Origin: Rhizobium sp.
GTDB lineage: Bacteria; Pseudomonadota; Alphaproteobacteria; Rhizobiales; Rhizobiaceae
NCBI GenBank assembly: GCA_027533385.1
Contig: JAPZUE010000018.1
Span: 1-64,000 of the forward strand
Direction of reading: 5' to 3'
Length of the DNA stretch: 64,000 nt
Below, one piece after another: positions 45,061 through 54,920 of this stretch; within the stretch, counting starts at the first letter, position 1, and the number at the start of each line of letters is the position of its first letter. The notes under the pieces were generated by a model. It made no database searches. It saw only the letters and a program-made list of their open reading frames with translations, and was not told where the DNA came from. The position numbers were made by a program, and so were the translations under genes.

Positions 45061-45927
45061 TTATTCGCCGCCACCCAGCTGATGCACATAGACGGTCAGC
45101 TGCTTGACGGTGGTATCGCCGAGACGCGCGGCCCAGCCGGGCATGGCGCCATGGCGCGGCTGGCGGATCTGGGCTGCGATCTGGGCCTCGCCATTGACCT
45201 TCAACCAGATGGCATCGGCGAGATTCGGCGCGCCGAAATCGCGATTGCCCTTGGCGTCGTCGCCATGGCAGGAGGCACAATTGTCGGCATAGATCTGCTT
45301 GCCGGGTTCGACCATCGCGGCATCGTTCGGCGTGCCGGTCAGGCTGACGACATAGGCTGCGACCTGCTTGATCTGCTCGGCATCGAGAATGTCGGCAAAG
45401 GCCGGCATTTCGGAGACGCGGGTGTCCGGATCCTGGTCGTAGCGGATGCCATGCGCGATCGAGGTGTGGATCGCTTCGAGATCACCGCCCCACAGCCAGT
45501 CGTCGTCGTTGAGGTTCGGGTAGCCGGCACCGCCGGCGGCACCCGAACCATGGCAGGGCGAGCAATTCACCTTGAAGGCCGCTGCACCGCCGGCAACGGC
45601 GAACTGGGTCAGGTCCTTGTCGGCAACGATCTGGTCCAAAGGCAGGGCCGCGATCTTGTCGAGATAGACCGCCTGGGCGGACTTCGCCGCCGTCAGCTCT
45701 GCGGCGACTTCCGCACGGCTGGAATAGCCGAGCAGACCCTTGGTGTTGTCGGTCAGGAGCGGCCAGGCCGGATACATGATCGTGTAGCCGATTGCCCAGA
45801 CGATGGTCGCGTAGAAGGTATAGACCCACCAGCGCGGCATCGGATTGTTCAGCTCGCGAATGCCGTCCCACTCATGGCCGGTGGTCTCGACGCCGCTGAT
45901 CTCGTCGATGTGTTTCTTGTCTGCCAT
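45061..45927 (-). CDS. fixP: cbb3-type cytochrome c oxidase subunit III (FixP/CcoP)
   Basis: A 288-residue diheme cytochrome c with one N-terminal membrane helix (WWVYTFYATIVWAIGYTIMYP) and two CxxCH heme sites (CSPCH at 122-126 and CASCH near 220). It ends in VKQLTVYVHQLGGGE. It passes electrons to the catalytic subunit of the high-affinity terminal oxidase used at low oxygen. Confidence 0.96.
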   Translation of the reverse strand: MADKKHIDEISGVETTGHEWDGIRELNNPMPRWWVYTFYATIVWAIGYTIMYPAWPLLTDNTKGLLGYSSRAEVAAELTAAKSAQAVYLDKIAALPLDQIVADKDLTQFAVAGGAAAFKVNCSPCHGSGAAGGAGYPNLNDDDWLWGGDLEAIHTSIAHGIRYDQDPDTRVSEMPAFADILDAEQIKQVAAYVVSLTGTPNDAAMVEPGKQIYADNCASCHGDDAKGNRDFGAPNLADAIWLKVNGEAQIAAQIRQPRHGAMPGWAARLGDTTVKQLTVYVHQLGGGE

Positions 45928-45930
45928 TGT

Positions 45931-46083
45931 TCAATCCTCCTTGAGAGGGATGCTGGCCGCGTCGTCGGCAGGCTTCTTGCCGCCCGGGCGGAATGTGAAG
46001 AGCACGACGCCGATGAAGAACAGGGTCATGGCAAGCAGAGCCCAGCTGTCGGCGAATTGGCGCATGGCGGTATAGGTTTCCAT
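45931..46083 (-). CDS. fixQ: cbb3-type oxidase subunit IV (FixQ/CcoQ)
   Basis: A 50-residue protein with a single membrane helix (WALLAMTLFFIGVVLFTFRPG) and a charged C-terminus (KKPADDAASIPLKED). The METYTAMRQFADSW start matches other FixQ proteins. It sits between fixO and fixP, as in all fixNOQP operons. Confidence 0.92.
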   Translation of the reverse strand: METYTAMRQFADSWALLAMTLFFIGVVLFTFRPGGKKPADDAASIPLKED

Positions 46084-46093
46084 GATGCCCTCC

Positions 46094-46825
46094 TCAGCGG
46101 TAACCGGTTGCGTCGTCATAGGTGGAGAAGTCGACCAGCGTGCCGAGCATCTGCAGATAGGCGACAAGCGCGTCCATCTCCGAAATCTGCGCGGGATTGC
46201 CGTCGAAATCGGCGACCTTGGCCTTCGGATAGCGCTCCAGGAGACCGGACGTATCGGCATTCGGATCGGCCTGGGCGGCGAGATCGGCCTCAGCCTGTGC
46301 CAGCATCTCTTCCGTATAGGGCACACCGACAAGGCTGTTGGCCTTCAGGTCCATGGTGACATTGGCGACCTTGAGCGGCGTCGTCTTCAGATACGAGTAG
46401 CTCGGCATGATCGATTCCGGCACCACGTCGCGCGGCTCGGTGAGGTGCTGGACATGCCATTCGTTCGAATAGCGATCGCCGACACGGGCGAGATCCGGAC
46501 CGGTGCGCTTCGACCCCCACTGGAACGGATGGTCGTACATCGACTCCGCAGCCAGCGAATAGTGACCGTAGCGCTCGACCTCGTCCTTGAACGGGCGGAT
46601 CATCTGGCTGTGACAGACATAGCAGCCTTCACGGATGTAGATGTTGCGACCGGCCAGTTCGAGCGGCGAGTAGGGACGCATGCCCTCCACCTTTTCGATG
46701 GTGTTCTCAAGGTAGAAGAGCGGTGCGATCTCGACAATGCCGCCGATGGTGACCACCAGAAGCGAACCGAGGAAGAGAAGGCTCGAGTTCTTTTCGAGGA
46801 TTGCGTGTTTATCAAGAATGGACAT
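46094..46825 (-). CDS. fixO: cbb3-type cytochrome c oxidase subunit II (FixO/CcoO)
   Basis: A 243-residue mono-heme cytochrome c with an N-terminal transmembrane helix ([20 protein letters not shown]) and a CxxCH heme site in [15 protein letters not shown]. The axial Met is probably in [10 protein letters not shown]. It ends with TYDDATGYR. The start at [13 protein letters not shown] is the family form; an ATG five codons upstream is also in frame. Confidence 0.96.
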   Translation of the reverse strand: MSILDKHAILEKNSSLLFLGSLLVVTIGGIVEIAPLFYLENTIEKVEGMRPYSPLELAGRNIYIREGCYVCHSQMIRPFKDEVERYGHYSLAAESMYDHPFQWGSKRTGPDLARVGDRYSNEWHVQHLTEPRDVVPESIMPSYSYLKTTPLKVANVTMDLKANSLVGVPYTEEMLAQAEADLAAQADPNADTSGLLERYPKAKVADFDGNPAQISEMDALVAYLQMLGTLVDFSTYDDATGYR

Positions 46826-46836
46826 GGGAGCCCTCC

Positions 46837-48477
46837 TCATTCAGCCGGCTGCAGGGCGGCGGGAGCGACCGATCCGGGGATCGGGGCTTCCTGGCGCTCA
46901 TAGCCGAGGATGGTCATCAGGATGTTGTAGGCCATGATCACACTGCCTGCGAGATACATGGCACCGCCGACGGCACGCAGCACGTAGTAGGGATACATGG
47001 CAGCGACCGACTCTGCGAAGGAGTAGACCAGGAAGCCCTGCGCATCATATTCGCGCCACATCAGACCCTGCTGGATACCGGCGACCCAAAGGACAGCCGC
47101 GTAGACCACGATACCGAGCGTGGCGAGCCAGAAGTGCCAGTTGACCAGGCGCAGCGAGTAGAGGCGGTTGCGGTTCCACAGCTTCGGCGTCAGGTAGTAG
47201 ATCGCGCCGAAGGAGATCATGCCGACCCAGCCGAGAGCGCCCGAGTGAACGTGACCGATGGTCCATTCGGTGTAGTGGCTGAGCGAGTTGACGGCCTTGA
47301 TCGACATCATCGGGCCTTCGAAGGTCGACATGCCGTAGAAGGCAATCGCGATGACCATCATGCGGATGATAGGATCGGTGCGGATCTTGTCCCAGGCGCC
47401 GGACAGCGTCATCAGACCATTGATCATGCCACCCCAGGACGGCATCCACAGCATGACCGAGAACACCATGCCGAGCGTCTGCGCCCAGTCCGGCAGAGCG
47501 GTATAGTGCAGGTGGTGGGGGCCGGCCCAGATATACATGAAGATCAGGGCCCAGAAGTGGATGATCGACAGGCGGTAGGAATAGACCGGACGGCCGGCCT
47601 GCTTGGGCACGAAGTAGTACATCATGCCGAGGAAGCCTGCGGTCAGGAAGAAGCCGACGGCGTTATGGCCATACCACCACTGAGTCAGCGCATCCTGGAC
47701 ACCGGCAAAGGCGGAATAGCTCTTTGTGCCGAGGAAGGAGACCGGCATCGCCAGATTGTTGACGATGTGCAGCATGGCAATGGTGATGATGAAGGACAGG
47801 TAGAACCAGTTGGCCACGTAGATGTGGCTTTCCTTCCGGGTCATGATCGTGCCCATGAAGGTGATCAGATAGGCGACCCAGACCACGGTCAGCCACAGAT
47901 CCACATACCATTCCGGCTCGGCATATTCCTTGCCCTGGGTGATTCCCAGCAGATAGCCGGTGGCGGCCATGACGATGAAGAACTGGTAGCCCCAGAACAC
48001 GAACCAGGCGAGGTTGCCGCCGAAGAGGCGCTGGCGCGAGGTGCGCTGGACCACGTAGAACGAGGTCGCCAGAAGGGCATTGCCGCCGAAGGCGAAGATG
48101 ACAGCCGACGTATGCAAAGGACGCAGGCGCCCGAAGTTCAGCCAGGGCTCGATGTTGAGATCGGGATAGGCGAGCTGCAGGGCCACGACCACACCGACGA
48201 GGAAACCGACGACGCCCCAGAAAACGGTTGCGATCACACCGTAGCGAACGACTTCGTCGAAATACTCGGATTGCGGCGCCGTAACCTTCGGAGCGGAGGA
48301 GGATGCCGTGGACGGTGCAAACTGCATCCGGCGCAGCATGACGATCGTGCCCGCAGTGAGCACGAAGAAGGCAACCCACATATGGGCTGCAAAGAGGCTG
48401 TCCTGGGTGAAGGCCACCCCGAGCAGCGCGGCGAAGGCGAGCACCGCCATCACCAGTGTCTCTAACGTGTAGTTCAT
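46837..48477 (-). CDS. fixN: cbb3-type cytochrome c oxidase subunit I (FixN/CcoN)
   Basis: The 546-residue catalytic subunit reduces O2 at the heme b3-CuB centre. It has twelve or more membrane helices and the family blocks [74 protein letters not shown] and [17 protein letters not shown]. These hold the heme and CuB histidines. The start at MNYTLETL has GGGGGATT upstream; a longer frame is possible. First gene of fixNOQP. Confidence 0.97.
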   Translation of the reverse strand: MNYTLETLVMAVLAFAALLGVAFTQDSLFAAHMWVAFFVLTAGTIVMLRRMQFAPSTASSSAPKVTAPQSEYFDEVVRYGVIATVFWGVVGFLVGVVVALQLAYPDLNIEPWLNFGRLRPLHTSAVIFAFGGNALLATSFYVVQRTSRQRLFGGNLAWFVFWGYQFFIVMAATGYLLGITQGKEYAEPEWYVDLWLTVVWVAYLITFMGTIMTRKESHIYVANWFYLSFIITIAMLHIVNNLAMPVSFLGTKSYSAFAGVQDALTQWWYGHNAVGFFLTAGFLGMMYYFVPKQAGRPVYSYRLSIIHFWALIFMYIWAGPHHLHYTALPDWAQTLGMVFSVMLWMPSWGGMINGLMTLSGAWDKIRTDPIIRMMVIAIAFYGMSTFEGPMMSIKAVNSLSHYTEWTIGHVHSGALGWVGMISFGAIYYLTPKLWNRNRLYSLRLVNWHFWLATLGIVVYAAVLWVAGIQQGLMWREYDAQGFLVYSFAESVAAMYPYYVLRAVGGAMYLAGSVIMAYNILMTILGYERQEAPIPGSVAPAALQPAE

Positions 48478-48584
48478 TGTTGGAATCCCCCAACGCTTGC
48501 TGATCACATCGCGGGGGCCTTCGCCTGATCTGGAGATTCCTCCCGCGTCGAATGCACCAATCGCACCGGGGAAGCCAATCCACC

Positions 48585-48598
48585 TTGATCCAGGTCAA
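48585..48598. promoter_or_regulatory. Anaerobox upstream of fixN, shared with a divergent gene
   Basis: TTGAT-CCAG-GTCAA matches the FNR/FixK consensus TTGAT-N4-ATCAA with one changed base. It lies 108 bases before fixN (minus) and about 157 bases before the hemerythrin-like gene (plus), so it may control either or both. Confidence 0.85.
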
Positions 48599-48754
48599 TG
48601 CGGTTGGCGGCAAAATTGACGAGGCTCCAGATCAGCAATCGGGATGGCGAACCCTCAGGCACCAAGGCTTGAAGTCGTCGGGTACAGAGCCCGCTGCGCG
48701 TGTCTTGGAGCAGAGGGAGCCCCTGATGGGGAGCACCCGTTGGAGAAAGCGGAC

Positions 48755-49276
48755 ATGCTGACGAACATTCGAGACGGCAAGCACACCACAGATGTCACAC
48801 GAACGGGCAACCGCCTGTTGGACGCCGGCAAGCGTGACCTCGCGTGGCTCAACCGTGCACACACCGAGCAACTTGCGCTCTGCCGCGAGCTGGAGGACAT
48901 CGCCGACTCACTGCCGGCGAGCATCAACCGGCAGAAATGCATCTATGCGGCCAAGGCCCTCGGACCGCTGATCAAAGGCATTCATCACTACGAAGAAACG
49001 GTTCTCTTCCCGCAGCTGCAGTCGAACCCGGACGCGACGGAAGCCCTTGGGCCCACGCTCGAACGGTTGAAATTCGAGCATTGCGAAGACGAGTGCTTTG
49101 CCGAGGAATTGACCGACGCGCTCTTGAAGCTCGGTTCCGGCGATCGTGTGAACATGGAGGCCGTGGGCTACATGTTGCGCGGCTTCTTCGAAGGAATCCG
49201 TCGCCACATCGCCTTCGAGCGTGAGCATCTGCTTCAGGGGGTGACCGAGGAAGAACTGCAGGTAGCCATCCGCTGA
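48755..49276 (+). CDS. Hemerythrin-like (HHE domain) protein
   Basis: A 173-residue protein with the HHE-type pattern of iron-binding histidines and acids: RAHTEQLALCRELEDIA, GIHHYEETVLFPQL, FEHCEDECFAEEL and RRHIAFEREHLLQ. Hemerythrin domains bind a di-iron centre and sense or carry O2 or NO. The ATG has GGAGAAAG upstream; an earlier in-frame ATG (37 codons upstream) has no such site. It faces fixN across an anaerobox, which fits a role in low oxygen. Confidence 0.82.
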   Translation: MLTNIRDGKHTTDVTRTGNRLLDAGKRDLAWLNRAHTEQLALCRELEDIADSLPASINRQKCIYAAKALGPLIKGIHHYEETVLFPQLQSNPDATEALGPTLERLKFEHCEDECFAEELTDALLKLGSGDRVNMEAVGYMLRGFFEGIRRHIAFEREHLLQGVTEEELQVAIR

Positions 49277-49314
49277 ACAAGCCGAAAGGCATGATCAGGG
49301 CAGCGTCGGGCCGA

Positions 49315-50046
49315 TCAGGCGGCAACGCCTCCGAGGACCGGCTCACTCTCGCCCAAGGTCAGGATTGCGCCGCTGATGCTGCCGTCACCGGCACGAAGCG
49401 GGCTGAAACGGGCAGGCATCTCACCGGTCACGGTCGCTGCCGACATCCGCGCCACGAATGAACCGGAACGTCCGGCAAAGGCGGCATCAAGCACATCCTG
49501 CAGCCATTCATGACAGCCAGCCGCCAGGCCCAGGTCGAAGACGCTGCGTCCGATGACCTCGATCTGCCGCATGCCGAGCATGCGTGCCATCGCCGTATTG
49601 GCGAAGAGATAGCGATAATCGCGCGTCACGACCGCTACGCGCTCCGGCAGATTGTTGAGGATCACCTCGTTCAGTTGCTCATCGTCCCCCTCCGTCGAGT
49701 GGCGGGTATCGAAGGCATTCGTCGCGGGGCTTTGCAGGCTGCGCTTCGGGCCGAAATAGCGCTCGACAAGCAGGGACAGCATGGACGCATGACGAAGCAC
49801 GCAGGATCCGTCATCGGCGTCCTCGCGCAGGAGCTTGGTGAGAAGCCGCAACTGCAGATAGATATCGTCCAGATCGGACGCACGATAGCTGATCAAGCTT
49901 GTGATCAACGGGTCGATCTCGCGATCGAGAATGCGCACCAGATTGTCGTCCCCGTTGCGCACAGCCTGCTGCAACTGAAGATTCTTCAACGAAACCGCTT
50001 CGAACATTGCTCGCAGATTCGAATCACGGAATTCGCCTAAGGACAT
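49315..50046 (-). CDS. PAS-domain protein
   Basis: A 243-residue cytoplasmic protein. The N-terminal half (about 1-115) is helical with no recognised motif. The C-terminal half is a PAS domain (LNNLPERVAVVTRDYRYLFANTAMARMLGMRQIEVIGRSVFDL, listed here in parts). There is no kinase, GGDEF, EAL or HTH part. It could be a signalling partner that binds a ligand or another protein. It is convergent with the hemerythrin-like gene, next to the fix genes, so a redox or oxygen role is a guess. Confidence 0.75.
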   Translation of the reverse strand: MSLGEFRDSNLRAMFEAVSLKNLQLQQAVRNGDDNLVRILDREIDPLITSLISYRASDLDDIYLQLRLLTKLLREDADDGSCVLRHASMLSLLVERYFGPKRSLQSPATNAFDTRHSTEGDDEQLNEVILNNLPERVAVVTRDYRYLFANTAMARMLGMRQIEVIGRSVFDLGLAAGCHEWLQDVLDAAFAGRSGSFVARMSAATVTGEMPARFSPLRAGDGSISGAILTLGESEPVLGGVAA

Positions 50047-50287
50047 TCGCTACCTCACCCCTCGAATGTGACACAATGAATTGCGAGGTCACATACTTTC
50101 GGCGTGGGTAACATGAGGTTGCGTCACGTTCAATCGGCACGGGCACCCGCGCACGGCGCAGCCCAAAAAATATCTATCGTATCAACCGAATAACATGATG
50201 GAAAAATATGAAAATGGATGACACCCGCCGTCCAAGGAAGGCTCACGCGGGCGAATCACGGCCAGGCCCCCGCCCGGAAACCGACGA

Positions 50288-51217
50288 TCAGATCTTGTCT
50301 TTGATCGCCCAGCGGTCGTGATACCAGAGCCACTGCTCCGGATATTCCCGCACCCAGGCTTCGACCTTGTCGTTCAGCAATTGCGCGGTGGCGTTCACAT
50401 CCACCTGGCCGCGCTCGTTGCGGGGAATATCGACACGCGGCTCGATCTCCAGCCGGAAACGGTTGCCCGGCAGACGGATGCAGCGTGCCGGATAGACTTC
50501 ACAGTCGAACTGCCGCGTGAGCTTGGCAAGCAGCGGATTGGTCTTGACCGGCTGGCCGAAGAACTGCGTTTCGACGCCCTTCCAGAATTTCTGGTCGACG
50601 AGCACGCCGACACCGCCGCCCTGCTCCAGCTGCCGCGCCAGCGCAAAGGATGAGCCGGCATGCGATGGCACTAGCTTGCCCATCCGTTTGCGGCGGAAGT
50701 CGAAGACCTTCTCGGCGATATAGGGATTGTTCGGCGGACGAAACAGCACCGTCACATAGAGACCGAAGGCAGCACCCGCGACCGGCAAGAGCTCGAAATT
50801 CGCGGTATGGCCGGTAAAGACGATGAACGGACGCGGATTGTCGCGCAGGTCGAGGAACTGCTCGACACCTGACACTTCTACCCTGCCCTCGCCCGGTTTC
50901 TCCGGATCGAAATCGAACAGACGGTCGAGGAAGACATATTCGGCAGCCAGCCGGCCCATATGGCCCCAGCTCGCCAGCGCGATCTCTTCGCGTTCGGCCT
51001 CGGACTTCTCCGGGAAAGCATTGCGAAGGTTCACCTGCATCAGCCGGTGCCGCTTCGTCTTCGGCCCGACCCAGCGCATCAGCCGGTCGGCGAAGTTGAT
51101 CGCGGCATCCGCCGGCAGGATCTTCAGCGCGGTCAGGAAGCCGAAGGCCGCCTGCGCCACGGACCACTGGTAGAACTTGCGCAGCGCCAGAACGATGCGG
51201 GTGACGAGCATCCGCAC
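50288..51217 (-). CDS. lpxXL: Lipid A C28-acyl transferase LpxXL (LpxL/HtrB family)
   Basis: A 309-residue inner-membrane acyltransferase with an N-terminal hydrophobic segment and the family's catalytic HX4D/E motif in FTGHTANFELLPVAG. Others are PPNNPYIAEKVFDFRRKRMG and GGGVGVLVDQKFWKGVET. In rhizobia LpxXL adds the 27-hydroxyoctacosanoate chain to lipid A. It is the last gene of the acpXL cluster, directly after adh. The product is important for membrane stability and symbiosis in characterised rhizobia. Confidence 0.93.
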   Translation of the reverse strand: MRMLVTRIVLALRKFYQWSVAQAAFGFLTALKILPADAAINFADRLMRWVGPKTKRHRLMQVNLRNAFPEKSEAEREEIALASWGHMGRLAAEYVFLDRLFDFDPEKPGEGRVEVSGVEQFLDLRDNPRPFIVFTGHTANFELLPVAGAAFGLYVTVLFRPPNNPYIAEKVFDFRRKRMGKLVPSHAGSSFALARQLEQGGGVGVLVDQKFWKGVETQFFGQPVKTNPLLAKLTRQFDCEVYPARCIRLPGNRFRLEIEPRVDIPRNERGQVDVNATAQLLNDKVEAWVREYPEQWLWYHDRWAIKDKI

Positions 51218-51221
51218 GCGG

Positions 51222-52250
51222 TCAGTCCATCTTCAGGATGATCTTGCCGAAGACCTGGCGGCCTTCCATGCGGGCGAGAGCGCGGTCGATATCGTCGAAG
51301 GTCACTTCGGTGTCGATGACCGGATGCACGATGCCGCGCGCCATCTTCTGCATGGCGTTCGCCATGTTTTCCATGCGGCAGCCGAAGGAGCCGAGCAGCT
51401 TGAGCTGCTGCTGGAAGAGCATCATCAGATTCATGTCGGTCGACACGCCCGAGGTCGAACCGCAGGTGACCAGACGGCCACCGCGCTTCAGGCAGAGCAT
51501 GGAGCCGGCCCAGGTATCCTTGCCGACATGTTCGAAAACGACGTCGACGCCCTTCTTCTTGGTGAGCTTGCGCACGACACCTTCGAAGCGGTCGGTGCGG
51601 TAGTTGATGACGTGATCGGCACCCAGCGCCTTGGCCGGCTCGATCTTGTCGTCGGAACCGACGGTGGTGATGACGGTGCAGCCGATCTTCTTGGCGAGCT
51701 GGATCGCCGCAGTCCCGATGCCGGAACCGCCGGCATGCACGAGGATGGTTTCACCTGGCTCAAGCTTGGCATTGTCGAAGAGCATGTGCTCGACGGTGCC
51801 GAAGGTCACCGGAGCAAGAGCGGCGCCAACCGCATCGACGCCGTGAGGTGCCGGCACCAGCAGACGCGCCGGCAGGTTGATCTTTTCCTGGGCGAAGCCG
51901 TCGAGATGGAAGCCGTGCACGCCACCGACATGTTCGCAGAGGTTGTCACGGCCTTCGCGGCAGGGCTTGCAAAGACCGCAGGTGCGCGCACCGTAGACGG
52001 CGGCCAGCTGACCCGGCAGGATATTGCCGACGCCGGGGCCAATTGCCTCGACGACGCCAGACGCTTCCGCACCGATGACGAGCGGCATCTTGCGCTTGGC
52101 GAATGCCATGCCGCGCCAGCCCCAGACGTCGATATGGTTCAGCGCAACCGCCTTGACGCGCAGCGTCACCTCACCCGGGCCCGGTGCATCCGGCTCCGGC
52201 AGATCGACGATTTCAAGCTTGCGGTCTTCGACGAGTTGCAATGCGCGCAT
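51222..52250 (-). CDS. Zinc-type alcohol dehydrogenase in the acpXL cluster (AdhXL)
   Basis: A 342-residue medium-chain dehydrogenase with the structural zinc loop CGLCKPCREGRDNLC and the NAD(P)-binding AGGSGIGTAAIQLAKKIG. It is a quinone-reductase/zinc-ADH-type protein. In the rhizobial cluster this gene lies between fabF1 and lpxXL and is thought to take part in formation of the hydroxylated very-long-chain acyl group, perhaps as an enoyl- or ketoreductase. Its substrate is not certain. Confidence 0.85.
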   Translation of the reverse strand: MRALQLVEDRKLEIVDLPEPDAPGPGEVTLRVKAVALNHIDVWGWRGMAFAKRKMPLVIGAEASGVVEAIGPGVGNILPGQLAAVYGARTCGLCKPCREGRDNLCEHVGGVHGFHLDGFAQEKINLPARLLVPAPHGVDAVGAALAPVTFGTVEHMLFDNAKLEPGETILVHAGGSGIGTAAIQLAKKIGCTVITTVGSDDKIEPAKALGADHVINYRTDRFEGVVRKLTKKKGVDVVFEHVGKDTWAGSMLCLKRGGRLVTCGSTSGVSTDMNLMMLFQQQLKLLGSFGCRMENMANAMQKMARGIVHPVIDTEVTFDDIDRALARMEGRQVFGKIILKMD

Positions 52251-52309
52251 GAGTTCTTATCCCCGCCCAACGGGCGTCAAATCTGGTCTGTTCGATGTTG
52301 CGGAGCCGA

Positions 52310-53599
52310 TTACGCCGGTTCCCGCGTCATGACAAGGCTGGCGTTCTGACCACCAAAGCCGAAGGAGTTGGACAGCACCGCCGAAACCGAGGCCTCCCGC
52401 TTCACGTTCGGCACCACATCAAGCACGATCGAGGGATCGGGATTGGTGTGGTTGATGGTCGGCGGCAGCGTGCCTGTGAGCATGGTCTGGATCGAGAACA
52501 CCGCTTCGACCGCACCGGCAGCCGTCAGCGTGTGGCCGATCATCGACTTGTTCGACGAGCACGGAATGGCGTCCTTCAGCCGGTCACCGAAGACGGACAG
52601 CATGGCGCCATATTCCATCTTGTCGTTTTCGGGCGTCGAGGTGCCATGGGCATTGATATAGCCGATGGCCTCTTCCGACAAACCGGCATCCGCAAGCGCT
52701 GCCTTGATCGTCGCGATCGCAGGACCACCGTCCGGCGAAGAGCGCGTCCGGTGGAAATGGTCGGCCTTTTCGCCGCAGCCCTTGATGATGCCGAGCACCT
52801 TGGCGCCACGGGCAACCGCTGCTTCGAGCGATTCCAGCACGAGCGTTGCCGCCCCTTCGGCGATGACGAAACCATCGCGTTCCTTGCTGAACGGCTTGGA
52901 TGCCTTTTCCGGCGGATCGTTCTGGGTCGAAAGCGCCGAGAGCAGCGAGAAGCGGATGACCGCCTCCGGGCTGATCGAGCCGTCGGTCGCAACCGTCAGC
53001 GCCCGCTCGGTGCGGCCCTGGCGGATCGCCTCGACGCCGAGCTGGATGGCGGTGGCACCGGACGCGCAGGCCGTCGACAGCGTCACAGGCAGACCACGCG
53101 TGCCGAACTTGTCCGCGAGACGTTCCGAGATCGAACCGAATTGCACGGCTTCGAGGAAGACCGGATCCGGCTTTTCACGCATGGCTGCCAAAAAACGGTC
53201 ATAGGCGTCGCCCGGCTGGGTCGAGGCCGGAGCCCGCTCGGCCAGCGCAAAGCGGTCATGCCATTCCGGCTCGACCGGCGGGGCAGCGAGGAAAAGCGGA
53301 CCGTTGAAATCGCCATTGATGCCAGCCTGAGCCAGCGCCTCGATGGTCGTTTCGCGGGCCAGCGCATAGGAACGCTCGACGGCATTGTTGGCGGGAACGG
53401 CGATGAAATCGACCGTGCCACCGATACGGGTCGACATGCCCTCGGTGTCAAAACGCTTGATGTAATGGATGCCGGACTTGCCCGAGGTCAGCTTCGACCA
53501 GTTGTCGGAAAGCCCCTGGCCGAGCGAGGTGATGACGCCCATGCCGGTGACGGCGATGATCGGGCGTCCGAGATGATCCTTGAAACGGCTGTCGGTCAT
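52310..53599 (-). CDS. Beta-ketoacyl-ACP synthase FabF1XL
   Basis: A 429-residue condensing enzyme with all three catalytic residues: Cys in LSTACASGATAIQLG, His in INAHGTSTPENDKMEYGAM and His in SNKSMIGHTLTAAGAVEA. It is a KAS II-like protein specialised for elongation of very-long-chain fatty acids on AcpXL. The start MTDSRFKD follows a GGAGGAT site and lies 13 bases after the neighbouring fabF2. It probably works with the defective FabF2 as a pair. Confidence 0.94.
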   Translation of the reverse strand: MTDSRFKDHLGRPIIAVTGMGVITSLGQGLSDNWSKLTSGKSGIHYIKRFDTEGMSTRIGGTVDFIAVPANNAVERSYALARETTIEALAQAGINGDFNGPLFLAAPPVEPEWHDRFALAERAPASTQPGDAYDRFLAAMREKPDPVFLEAVQFGSISERLADKFGTRGLPVTLSTACASGATAIQLGVEAIRQGRTERALTVATDGSISPEAVIRFSLLSALSTQNDPPEKASKPFSKERDGFVIAEGAATLVLESLEAAVARGAKVLGIIKGCGEKADHFHRTRSSPDGGPAIATIKAALADAGLSEEAIGYINAHGTSTPENDKMEYGAMLSVFGDRLKDAIPCSSNKSMIGHTLTAAGAVEAVFSIQTMLTGTLPPTINHTNPDPSIVLDVVPNVKREASVSAVLSNSFGFGGQNASLVMTREPA

Positions 53600-53612
53600 G
53601 GATCTATCCTCC

Positions 53613-54818
53613 TCACGCATTCGCCGAGAGCACGGCAAGGCCTTCGCCTCGCACATAGCCGACGGTGGAGATGATGGCATGTTTGGCGGGGCCACCCTGA
53701 GCAGCTTCGCTCGCCGGATCAAAGGCGGGCACCGTGGCACCCGCATCGATGGCAAGCGCTGCAAGCGCGAGACCCGCCGGGAACTGCGCTTCGACCGAAT
53801 GACCGATCGAGCCGGCATAGCCACGCACCGGCATGCCGGCGAAACGTTCCGTAAGGTGAGCCATCTCACGTTGCGTGAGTTCGGCCAGACCGGAGGCGCC
53901 CGAGAAGACGACGGTATCGGCAGCCGACAGGGAGGCTGCTTCCGGCACCATGCGGCCCAGACGCGCTTCGAGCTTGCCCTCGTCGCGATTGCCGCGATCG
54001 CCTTCGACGGCGTCGAGCACGGCATAGATATGCGCGCCCCGCGCCTCGGCATGTTCGCGCGATTCCAGCACCAGGAAGGCGCCGACCGTGCCGAGGATCA
54101 TGCCGCCGCCCGAGGAACCATCGCGCGACCAGAGCGGCTGCCAGGGACCGGTCTGATGGGCCCGAATGCCCTCGACCAGCAGCAGGATATCAGGACGCTC
54201 GGACACGAAGGCGCCACCGACGAGGGTGTGCGTCGACTGGCCGGCCTTGATACGGGCAAAAGCGGTTTCGATCGCCGAAATGCCGGCGGCCTCTTCACCC
54301 ATGAAGGTGCGCGAGGAACCGGTGACCTTGTGGACGATCGAGATATTGCCGGCGAGCAGATTGGAGAGCTGCGCCAGGAAAAGAGTCGGACGAAGCTCGG
54401 TCTTCAGCTTCTCGATCAGGAATTTTTCGCGGTCATTGCGCTGCAAAGCCTCGTCGACGATCAGGCTGTCGACGGCTATGTCACGCTCGCCACCGCCGGC
54501 CGCCACAATCAGGTCCATGGTCCCGCAGGCGTCCGCATCGTCCTTCATGCCGGCATCGTCGAGGGCGAGGCCAGCCGCAAACACGCCGAGGCGCTGCCAG
54601 TTTTCCATCTGGCGCTGGTCGCCACGCTTGGCGATCTGCTGCGACCAGTCGATTTCCGGCAACTTGTGCACGACATAAGGCGCGAACTTTTCGGTCTCCA
54701 GGACCGGTTCGGGCGCCGTCTTGGCCGAGAGCAGCGCGACATGCGCGTCCTTGCCGGTGCCGTGGCAGGTGACGATCCCCACACCGGTGATCACCACATC
54801 ATTCGGTTTCTTGACCAT
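53613..54818 (-). CDS. Beta-ketoacyl synthase-like protein FabF2XL lacking catalytic residues
   Basis: A 401-residue thiolase-fold protein related to KAS II. The active-site Cys position, normally in a TAC-x-x-G motif, reads KVTGSSRTFMGEEAAGISAI with no Cys. The first His, normally in HGTGT, is also absent (VVFSGASGLAELTQ). The second (SIGHSVEAQFPAGLALA) remains. It is therefore probably not a condensing enzyme itself. The paired order with the intact FabF1 resembles the KS-alpha/chain-length-factor pairs of type II polyketide synthases. The start MVKKPNDVV has GAGAGGA upstream. Confidence 0.88.
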   Translation of the reverse strand: MVKKPNDVVITGVGIVTCHGTGKDAHVALLSAKTAPEPVLETEKFAPYVVHKLPEIDWSQQIAKRGDQRQMENWQRLGVFAAGLALDDAGMKDDADACGTMDLIVAAGGGERDIAVDSLIVDEALQRNDREKFLIEKLKTELRPTLFLAQLSNLLAGNISIVHKVTGSSRTFMGEEAAGISAIETAFARIKAGQSTHTLVGGAFVSERPDILLLVEGIRAHQTGPWQPLWSRDGSSGGGMILGTVGAFLVLESREHAEARGAHIYAVLDAVEGDRGNRDEGKLEARLGRMVPEAASLSAADTVVFSGASGLAELTQREMAHLTERFAGMPVRGYAGSIGHSVEAQFPAGLALAALAIDAGATVPAFDPASEAAQGGPAKHAIISTVGYVRGEGLAVLSANA

Positions 54819-54920
54819 ATGCAATCCTCTCGCCGGCAGGCTGGCCAGCGTAAAATGCGGGTTTTCCCGAATAAGGCCCCAAGGTCAATAGCAGATTGCG
54901 CGCTTGCGGCCGAATGCGCC

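Noticed and set aside
50047..50287. A small gene in the AT-rich gap upstream of the PAS gene
   Set aside because: No frame with a start, a ribosome binding site and sensible length was found; the stretch is probably promoter DNA of the PAS gene.
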